Shown: piece by piece, positions 15,546 through 21,648 of the stretch
Position numbering within the stretch: position 1 is the stretch's first letter
How the letters are laid out: the number at the start of each line of letters is the position of its first letter
Source of the DNA: Streptomyces lacrimifluminis
GTDB taxonomy: Bacteria; Actinomycetota; Actinomycetes; Streptomycetales; Streptomycetaceae
NCBI RefSeq assembly: GCF_014646095.1
Contig: NZ_BMMU01000044.1
Span: 1-39,806 of the forward strand
Direction of reading: 5' to 3'
Length of the DNA: 39,806 nt
Translations under genes and position numbers: made by a program
The notes under the pieces: model-generated
Told to the model about the DNA's origin: nothing
The model's database searches: none
What the model saw: the letters and a program-made list of their open reading frames with translations, nothing else

Positions 15546-15589
15546 CCCATTACAAGCTTGATCAGATATCTGATCAAGCTTGTAATGGG
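15546..15589. repeat. perfect 44-bp palindrome, no loop
   Basis: Bases 15546-15567 are followed directly by their exact reverse complement at 15568-15589. Each arm reads CCCATTACAAGC-TTGATCAGAT, and the centre is GATATC. AAGCTT and TGATCA occur in both arms. It is about 41 percent GC in a roughly 70 percent GC surrounding. It begins one base after the stop of the minus-strand gene at 15591 and lies 56 bp before the start of the MerR-like gene. Options are a regulator site for a large dimer or tetramer, a replication or resolution site, or a terminator. No T-tract follows on either side, which argues against a classic terminator. Confidence 0.95.
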
Positions 15590-15590
15590 G

Positions 15591-16547
15591 TCACAGCGCG
15601 TTGAGGCGGGCTTGATCAGCGGCAGGTCCGACTGCTCCGATCTTCAACAGCCGGGCGTCGATGGCCTGTTCACTGCGGCCGAACTCGTTGCTCAGTTCGG
15701 GGGTCAGTACTCCGTCGGCGCAGCGCTGGGCCAGCTGCCGTTCCTCTTCGTTGTTCCAGCGGGTGTGGGTGTTGCGGTGGACCTGGCGGCGTTGCTGCAT
15801 GGCTTCGGAGAGGGGGCGGCTGACGGGGGTGGTGCGGTCGGATCCGGGCGTCCGGATCAGTCCCTGGCGTGTGAGTTCTTCGTAGATGACGCTGCGGGAA
15901 CGGCCGAACTCCGCGGTGAGGATGGTGAAGTCGCGTTCCTGGCGGAAGCGTGCGGCGAGCCGGGCGCTGTCCGCGGGTGCCCACCCTCCGCCCTGCCGGG
16001 GCGAGGGGATGGCGGGGGCGCGGGTGCGGGAGGCGGCGTCCAGGAGCCGGGCCAGGGGCGCGAGGTCGTCCGCAGTGACGGCGCCGCAGAGTTCTCCGTG
16101 GATGTCTCCCCGCTCGCTGCTGATGGTGAGTTCCAGGGTGAGCTGTCCGTTGTCGCAGCGGGTGCCGGTCAGGACGTAGCGGTGGCCGTTTTCGGTGAAG
16201 GCGGACTCCAGGCAGGGCGCTGGTAGGGGGCCGGACGGCGTATCGGACGGTGCAGGCAAAGGAGCGGTGCCCATCGGGGAGGCGAGGAGGGTGTGGATGT
16301 GCCAGGTGGCCAGGAAGCGACCGCCGGTGTCGAGTTGATAGGTGACGGGACCGGCCTCGAGGTCGGTGACGCCGTACAGGACGGTCAGCCGCTGGCCGGC
16401 GAAGGGGCTGGCCGCTTCGGGGGTTCCGGGCACGGGCTGGTAGGTGAGGATTCCGCGGCCGGGCTGGTCGGCGGGGTCGAGCAGGGGGGCGTCGGGATCG
16501 CCGTGCCAGTGTCCGCTGCGGTCCTGGAAGGCGTAGATGACGGTCAT
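15591..16547 (-). CDS. hypothetical protein with two C-terminal Myb/HTH-like repeats
   Basis: 318 residues. The first 190 are beta-rich and unrecognised (MTVIYAFQDRSGHWHGD..., HRYVLTGTRCDNGQLTLELT). The C-terminal third carries two similar units: WAPADSARLAARFRQERDFT-ILTAEFGRSRSVIYEELTRQG and WNNEEERQLAQRCADGVLTP-ELSNEFGRSEQAIDARLLKIG. Each is a W-initiated three-helix segment with an FGRS turn, resembling SANT/Myb-type or sigma-like HTH units. It is probably a sequence-specific DNA-binding protein. AAGGAG precedes ATG 16547; the gene begins 12 bp after the tpg-like stop, so it is operonic. The 44-bp palindrome adjoins its 3' end. Possible roles: telomere or origin recognition partner of the terminal protein, or autoregulator. 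Confidence 0.6.
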   Translation of the reverse strand: MTVIYAFQDRSGHWHGDPDAPLLDPADQPGRGILTYQPVPGTPEAASPFAGQRLTVLYGVTDLEAGPVTYQLDTGGRFLATWHIHTLLASPMGTAPLPAPSDTPSGPLPAPCLESAFTENGHRYVLTGTRCDNGQLTLELTISSERGDIHGELCGAVTADDLAPLARLLDAASRTRAPAIPSPRQGGGWAPADSARLAARFRQERDFTILTAEFGRSRSVIYEELTRQGLIRTPGSDRTTPVSRPLSEAMQQRRQVHRNTHTRWNNEEERQLAQRCADGVLTPELSNEFGRSEQAIDARLLKIGAVGPAADQARLNAL

Positions 16548-16559
16548 GGGGCTCCTTGC

Positions 16560-17129
16560 TCAATAGTGGAACTGGATGAGGTGCAGGTCGCTGATGGTCA
16601 CGGCGGCCTGCTGCTGGTCTGCGGGCAGGGCGCGGAAGAAGTAGGCCTCGCCGATGCCGTCGGCGAGGATGCGGCGCAGTTCGTCTTCGGCGGCGTCGTG
16701 GTGGCGGGCGTCGAAGAGATGGCGGGCGTGGAGGGTGGGCAGGTCCTCGATCACGCGCAGCAGGCGGGGGTCGTGGAATTCGCCGCTGAGGGTGGTGTAG
16801 GCGAAACGGGCGTGGAGCTCGGCGGTGACGCAGCCTCCGTGGTCGAGGATCTGCTGATGTGCGCGGCGGCGGACGTCCGGCTGCCAGGTGCGGTATATCT
16901 CGCGCTCGATGAGGGTGGCCTGGGCGGGCGTGAGGTCGCTGAGGTCGCCTTCGGCCCACCGGGCCAGGGCGTGGGGATAGGCGAACAGGCAGGGCGCCAA
17001 ATCACTGTGGCTGGTCTGGCGCAGCAGGTGGCGCAGGCGGGCGGCGGGGCGCTTGGGGGGTTGCCGTGTCCAGTGCCGGGCGTCGGCGAGGTCGAGCGCG
17101 TGGGCAATGGATGTGTTCAGCAGCGGCAC
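16560..17129 (-). CDS. tpg: terminal protein, Tpg family
   Basis: 189 residues, close to the roughly 185 of archetypal Streptomyces Tpg, the protein bound to 5' telomere ends that primes end-patching synthesis. Similar elements in order: an N-terminal helix (IAHALDLADARHWTRQPPKR), RLRHLLRQ, an HTH-like central part, LIEREIYRTWQPDVRRRAHQ (the Tpg LE-E...RWQP.VR.RA block), VTAELHARFAYT (the ET.ARF.FT block), DPRLLRVIEDLPTLHARHLF, and the conserved end LRRILADGIGEAYFF...ITDLHLIQF-type tail (here ISDLHLIQFHY). It is diverged but the match runs over the whole length. It is first of the minus-strand group continuing to 12106. Upstream, tniQ is divergent with about 100 bp between starts. In chromosomes tpg follows tap directly; here tniQ intervenes. 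Confidence 0.7.
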   Translation of the reverse strand: MPLLNTSIAHALDLADARHWTRQPPKRPAARLRHLLRQTSHSDLAPCLFAYPHALARWAEGDLSDLTPAQATLIEREIYRTWQPDVRRRAHQQILDHGGCVTAELHARFAYTTLSGEFHDPRLLRVIEDLPTLHARHLFDARHHDAAEDELRRILADGIGEAYFFRALPADQQQAAVTISDLHLIQFHY

Positions 17130-17232
17130 GGTGGGGTGGTCTCCTGCCGGGGGTTACCGGGGGCGGGGCTGGTCGTTGTCCGCGGTGAGGGGCTGGCCGG
17201 GAGGGCCCGGGCCGGGGATGTGGGAGGCGGTC

Positions 17233-18288
17233 ATGGACACGGAGGCGGTGCCGAAGCTGGTGGGGGTGGAGCCGGTGCCGGGTGAGGCGGCGGCCTCCTT
17301 TGTCCGGCGGCTGGCCCACCTCAACGAGCTGTCTGTCGCAGAGGTGTTGCGGGAGGCGGGAGCACACCGGCCGCCGGGGGAGCTGGATCCGTGGGTGCAG
17401 GAGGTGTTCCTTGGTGAACAGGCCGCCGCGCGGCTGGCGGTGATGGCCTGGCGCACGCCCCAGGAATTGTGTCGCGCCTTGCCCACGCTGGCCGCCGGGG
17501 CAACGGGGCGCGTGCGTCGGCAGTCGGTGCGGGTGGAGCCCTGGCCTGGGCAGTGGACGCCGCTGGAGCCGTGCGCGGGGTGCATGGCCCGGCACAACGA
17601 CCTCGTGACACCCGTGGTGCTGGCGGGTGGCGATCCGTGGCAGGTGTGTGTGCGCCACGGCCGGTGGCTGCGCAGCACTGCCGACGGCGGTCCGTCCCAG
17701 GTTCTGCTCAGCGGACTTGAGGAGGTGGTGCGGGCGCATCGGCGTCGGGTGCGGCTGCAGCAGCGGGTGGGACCGTATGCGCGGGCGCTGCTGGCCGATG
17801 CGCTGCAGGTGGCCGCGGCCTGGTGGCAGGGCCGCCAGATGGGCTCGGAAACGCTCTGGGCCGGCCGGGAGGCGGTGCTGGGTATGGGGCGGCAGCGGTG
17901 GGCGGTGCCGCTGGTCGTCTACCCGGAGGCCGTCATCGTCGCCGAGGCCATGGCCGTGTACGAGCGGCAGCGGCACTGGGGCCGGGAGTTCGCAGGCGGT
18001 GCGCCGGGCTGGGTCTCGAAGCGCTGGATCGCCTTCGTGGGCGAGCGGCTGGGCATGCCCGGTCCGATGGAGCACGGCGGCTACCGGATGCTGCGCCAGT
18101 GGACGCTGCAGCATCGCATCACCACACCGGTGGTGGACCGGCTGGCCCAGCCGGCGCCGCCGCCCGGCTACCGGGCCGGGCACCTGCCGGTGATGGACCC
18201 GCATCACGGGCTGCCGGAACGAGGAGCGCTGGAGGACGCGTCGTGTCTTGACTGGCGGCTGGGCCGGCCCGTGACCGCCTTGGAGTGA
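17233..18288 (+). CDS. tniQ: TniQ-family transposition targeting protein
   Basis: 351 residues. The N-terminus matches TniQ/TnsD proteins, which select the target in Tn7-like transposition: VEPVPGEAAASFVRRLAHLN (12-31, the P-G-E-S..SW..RLA..N motif), then VAEVLREAG. A zinc site follows with Cys114, Cys117, Cys139 and His142 (CAGC...CVRH). The C-terminal half (190-351) is helical, with WVSKRWIAFVGERLG and EHGGYRMLRQW, and probably contacts DNA. GGGAGG precedes ATG 17233. It is the only gene on this strand between tpg and tap and is convergent with tap. Its partners are presumably the TnsA/B/C-like proteins at 20.9-25.0 kb. Confidence 0.8.
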   Translation: MDTEAVPKLVGVEPVPGEAAASFVRRLAHLNELSVAEVLREAGAHRPPGELDPWVQEVFLGEQAAARLAVMAWRTPQELCRALPTLAAGATGRVRRQSVRVEPWPGQWTPLEPCAGCMARHNDLVTPVVLAGGDPWQVCVRHGRWLRSTADGGPSQVLLSGLEEVVRAHRRRVRLQQRVGPYARALLADALQVAAAWWQGRQMGSETLWAGREAVLGMGRQRWAVPLVVYPEAVIVAEAMAVYERQRHWGREFAGGAPGWVSKRWIAFVGERLGMPGPMEHGGYRMLRQWTLQHRITTPVVDRLAQPAPPPGYRAGHLPVMDPHHGLPERGALEDASCLDWRLGRPVTALE

Positions 18289-18341
18289 GGCGGAGGAGGC
18301 CGCCCGGGGCGGGCAGGAAATGCCGCAGGCGGGCTGGGCGG

Positions 18342-20501
18342 TCACCATGACGGGCAGGCGTCTTTGAGGAGTTGGGCGGGGTTTACGCCCTCGGCGCAGC
18401 GGGCCGTGTACCAGTGCAGGGGGCGTACCGCGACGGGATGGACGTGTCCGGGCGAGATGCCGATCCTGAAGTCGCTGGTGGGGGTGTCGGTGATCTCGGT
18501 CAGGTGCGGGGTGCGGGTGGCGTACACGATGTGGCCGCCGGCGACCGCGAGGGGCCAGTAGCCGCTGCGGGATGTACGGGCGAGCTTGCGGTGGAGGTTG
18601 GCGCGGGCGTTGGCGATGACCGCGGCATGCAGATCGGGACGCCAGGTGGGCTCCTTCGGACTGGGCCAGGCGGTCAGTGCGGTCTGGTCGGGCTGGGCGG
18701 GCGGCTGGGCGAGGGCGGCCAGGGCGTCCTGGCCGGTGGCGTGCAGGGCGCGCAGCAGGGCCCGCTGCAGGGGGTCGGCCTGGGGCAGTGCGGCCAGGGC
18801 GGCCAGGAGGTCGGGGGTGTCCATGGTGGCGGTGATCCCGAGGCGTTCCAGGACGGATAGGCGGGCCAGGCGCAGGTGTTCGTACCAGGGGGCCAGGTAG
18901 GGGCTGGTCGGGCCGGGGCGCAGCCAGCCCTCGGCGGGTGGTTCCAGCTGTGCTGTGCCCACGCGCGTCCCGGCGTAGGCGACGGCGGGTGTGGTGTGCC
19001 AGGCGGGTCCCGTGCCGGTGAAAGCCGGGGGAAGCAGGGGGTGTTGGGGGACGGCGGAGAGGTCGACTAGCCAGCTGCCGGGCCGCTTGTGGTCGAAGGG
19101 CCGGTGGTGGACGTGGTGGGCCGGCCCGTCGGCGACCTGGATCTCTCTGATGCCGGCGAGGTGGAACAGGTTCACCGCCAGGCACACCACGTATGTGCGG
19201 TCGGCTTCGTCGGGAGCGGGATGGCGCCACCAGTCGATGTCGGTGTCGGCGAGGGTGTCCTTCTCGGCGCGGTGGCTGGCCAGTTGGTGGCCGGGCGGGG
19301 CCTCGCAGGGGGCCGGGTCGACCGGCCTGGTCAGGGCTCCGCCCACCCCCAGGGCCAGCAGGGCGCCGGTGGCGGTGTGGCGGTGGGCGGGCGGGCGCAG
19401 GTCACGCATGAGCTGGTGGCCGCAGGCGCCCGGGGGACCCAGCGGGGTGCGCACGAGCGAGGTGTACTGGCCAAGGGCGGCGGCGAGTTCGCCGGGGGTG
19501 AGCCGTTCGGGCAGGTTCCAGGCGTCGTGGTGCAGGGCGCCCCAGTCGGTGACGGCGAGGTGGATGCTGTCGCAGGCGGGATCGCCGGTGCTGGGGTGCA
19601 GCCGTGTCCAGGGGCCCAGGCCGTCGGCGTCGGCCTGCCAGCCGATCGCGCGGGCCTGCTGCAGCAGCGGGTGGTCGCTGCGCGGGTGCCGTGCGGGCAG
19701 GTCGGGCAGGTCGGCGGGCAGCGCCAGGCGGGCGCGGGCGGTGGGGGTGAGCACCAGCAGCGGGCCGGGCGGCAGGGCTTCGCGGCGGACGGGGGCGGCG
19801 CCGAGCCTGTTCACGGCCCAGGCCAGCAGTCCGTGCAGGTCGTCGGCGGGGCAGGTCCGGGTGCGGCTGTCGGCGAGGTGGGCGATGAGTCCCGACGGGC
19901 CGGCCTCGAGGACAGCAGAGGGTCCGTCGGGCATGCCCCGGGCCTTGATCGGCGGATAGGCCAGCCGCACCGTGGGGCCGGTCTCGAGCGGCGGCCGCTG
20001 CGTCGGCAGTACAAGGCTTCTGGCAGCGGGCTGTGCAGGGGCGGGCGAGGTCTGCAGGGCCCGGCCGGCGTCCGGGGCGGGTGCGGGGCAGCGGGTGCCC
20101 AGGTGCTGGGGGTGGCCGCCGACGCGGTGCTGCGTGGGCTGCTGGCAGCGGCGGCACGGTGCGTGGGCTGCCGCCCGGGTGGGGATCTCATGCCGGAGGG
20201 CGCCCAGTGCGGCCCAGTCGGGTGCCTGGGCGGGCGGAGGTTCCGGCGCGGCGGTGCTCTCCTGCCGGGCGTCCAGAGCAGCCAGCAGGTGGCCGTAGAT
20301 GGCTGCAGTGTTGCCGCGCGGTGTGGTGCTGCCCTGTTCCCAGGCTCGGACGGTGTCCTCGCTCACGCCGCAGGCGTCGGCGATCTGGTGCAGGGAGAGG
20401 CCGGAGTGGTGGCGCAGTCTGCGCCGTTGCTCCGGCGCGGGCATACCGCCGGTCGTCGGTTTGGGCTCTGAGATGGCGTCGAAGTCGAACAGTCCGTCCA
20501 C
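18342..20501 (-). CDS. tap: telomere-associated protein, Tap family
   Basis: 719 residues from a GTG at 20501 (GGGGGAG upstream); archetypal Tap has about 740. Tap binds the 3' telomere overhang and Tpg and supports protein-primed synthesis. Elements matching the family: N-terminal HTH (LSLHQIADACGVSEDTVRAW, 35-54), LVLTPTARARLALP (249-262), GLGPWTRLHP, WGALHHDAWNLPERLTPGEL, TYVVCLAVNLFHLAG (436-450), HKRPGSWLVDLS (471-482), GPAWHTTPAVAYAG (498-511), YLAPWYEHLR, PTWRPDLHAAVIANARANLH (618-637) and FRIGISPGHV (678-687). A CRRC (116-119) is present. At the place where typical Tap reads I-D-V-N, this one has L-A-V-N (Ala442); near 655 a typical Asp is Gly. Polymerase-like residues may be lost. 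Divergent from tnsA. Confidence 0.75.
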   Translation of the reverse strand: MDGLFDFDAISEPKPTTGGMPAPEQRRRLRHHSGLSLHQIADACGVSEDTVRAWEQGSTTPRGNTAAIYGHLLAALDARQESTAAPEPPPAQAPDWAALGALRHEIPTRAAAHAPCRRCQQPTQHRVGGHPQHLGTRCPAPAPDAGRALQTSPAPAQPAARSLVLPTQRPPLETGPTVRLAYPPIKARGMPDGPSAVLEAGPSGLIAHLADSRTRTCPADDLHGLLAWAVNRLGAAPVRREALPPGPLLVLTPTARARLALPADLPDLPARHPRSDHPLLQQARAIGWQADADGLGPWTRLHPSTGDPACDSIHLAVTDWGALHHDAWNLPERLTPGELAAALGQYTSLVRTPLGPPGACGHQLMRDLRPPAHRHTATGALLALGVGGALTRPVDPAPCEAPPGHQLASHRAEKDTLADTDIDWWRHPAPDEADRTYVVCLAVNLFHLAGIREIQVADGPAHHVHHRPFDHKRPGSWLVDLSAVPQHPLLPPAFTGTGPAWHTTPAVAYAGTRVGTAQLEPPAEGWLRPGPTSPYLAPWYEHLRLARLSVLERLGITATMDTPDLLAALAALPQADPLQRALLRALHATGQDALAALAQPPAQPDQTALTAWPSPKEPTWRPDLHAAVIANARANLHRKLARTSRSGYWPLAVAGGHIVYATRTPHLTEITDTPTSDFRIGISPGHVHPVAVRPLHWYTARCAEGVNPAQLLKDACPSW

Positions 20502-20931
20502 GGTTGGGTCGGCTCCCCCGCTGGTGCTTGGTCTCGGATGCAGCACTGCCGGTCGAAGCAGATGCGCTTGGCAGCGCAGCATGCAGGAATCCGCAAAGCA
20601 CATGCGTCACACGCAAGAACGTTCCGTTGGCTGTCGACCTGCGTAAATGGCCTGAGAGCGGGCCGGGAATCTGCTCCGATCGGGCGAGGCGCGCGCTCCG
20701 GGTTGCCCAGCGCCCCCCTTTCTTGGCCTCCGCTCAGCGGGTTGACCTGGCACAACGGGCCGTTCGCCTGTGCGATCGAACGGCGCGCGGGCGTGGCGCG
20801 CGCTCGCTCGTTCGAGGGTGTTCGACCCGTATGGCTGTCCTCGTGCGCGGCGGGCGGCCACGGTGATCGGCATCGCCCGGATCGATCACACGGGCGATGT
20901 CCGTGCTTTCGGCGTCGTGAGGGGTGTTGTC
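20502..20931. other. divergent tap / tnsA intergenic region
   Basis: A 430-bp region between two divergent starts. It must hold promoters for both. A TTGACC at 20742-20747 is a possible -35 toward tnsA, with only a poor -10. It also holds an interrupted inverted repeat (20776-20815). Frames across it continue into both genes but are Arg/Ala-rich and unlike protein. In Tn7-like elements a transposon end often lies just upstream of tnsA, so one end may be here, but I could not see repeated TnsB-type sites. Confidence 0.5.
20776..20815. repeat. interrupted inverted repeat upstream of tnsA
   Basis: Outer arms TCGAACG (20776-20782) and CGTTCGA (20809-20815); inner arms CGCGCG (20784-20789) and CGCGCG (20797-20802) around a 7-nt loop. 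The gaps between arms are unequal (1 and 6 nt). A folded-back single strand would form a bulged hairpin, of the general kind found in Streptomyces telomeres, but an operator is equally possible. Confidence 0.55.
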
Positions 20932-21648
20932 GTGGCTGAGGTGGTGGCGCAGTTCCTGTCCCCCGCTGGGCGGCTGCTGGAGAAACCCGTGAGCCAGGTC
21001 CGGCAGGAGCGGCTGGAGGAACGGGCCGAGGTGTGGAGACCGACGCGGTACCGGGGCCGCCGGGCGATCGCCACCTGGTGGCGGCCGGCGGGGCAGGCCC
21101 GGCACGCGGGCTGCGCCACCCTCGGCGCCCTGGAGGCGGCACTGTCCTTGGAGTTCGATCCCCAGGTGGTGTCGTTCACCGGCTGGCCGCTGCGGCTGGC
21201 CTGGGCGGACAGCGCAGAGGGATACGTGCCGGACTTCTTCGCCCGGCTGGCCGACGGGCGCGCGCGGCTGCTGGTGTGCCAGACATCGGAGCGGGCCACG
21301 GGCTGCTGGGAGGAGACCTCGATGCTCTTGAAGGCGGCCGGCGAGCAGGCCGACTGGGAAGTGCGGGTGCATCCCGGCACGGATGACACGGCCGCCGCCG
21401 CGAATCGGCAGCGGCTGGCCCGCTACCGGCATGCGCGGCTGGCAGACGCGGACACCGCGCGCGTCCTGCACCAGGTGTTCGCCCGGCCGCGCCCGTTCAC
21501 CGACGGAGTGAAGGCAAGCGCCCTGCCCGAACTGGCCACGGTGGCCCGCGCGTTGCACCTGGTCTGGAAGCGCGAGCTGCTCATCGACTGGAGCACCCCG
21601 TTCTTGCCGACCCGCTCCCTGGTGTGGTCGCCGCAGGAGGTGCGCTGA
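20932..21648 (+). CDS. tnsA: TnsA-like transposase endonuclease subunit
   Basis: About 238 residues from a GTG at 20932 (GTGAGGGG eight bases upstream). TnsA cleaves the 5' strand at transposon ends. The characteristic actinobacterial TnsA block is LGALEAALSLEFDPQVVSFT, GWPLRLAW, then GYVPDFFARLADGRARLLVC. The helix glutamate and the Asp of PDF are present. The usual following Q-x-K or D-V-R type end of the active site reads VCQTSER here, so the lysine position is unclear. A C-terminal helical part (LARYRHARLADADTARVLHQ, TVARALHLVWKRELLIDW) fits a TnsC/TnsB-interacting tail. Its stop overlaps the tnsB ATG by one base. Confidence 0.7.
   Translation: MAEVVAQFLSPAGRLLEKPVSQVRQERLEERAEVWRPTRYRGRRAIATWWRPAGQARHAGCATLGALEAALSLEFDPQVVSFTGWPLRLAWADSAEGYVPDFFARLADGRARLLVCQTSERATGCWEETSMLLKAAGEQADWEVRVHPGTDDTAAAANRQRLARYRHARLADADTARVLHQVFARPRPFTDGVKASALPELATVARALHLVWKRELLIDWSTPFLPTRSLVWSPQEVR

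Noticed and set aside
17002..19230. 742-codon minus-strand frame across tniQ and part of tap
   Set aside because: Arg/Pro-rich shadow that would cross the starts and ends of three recognisable genes.
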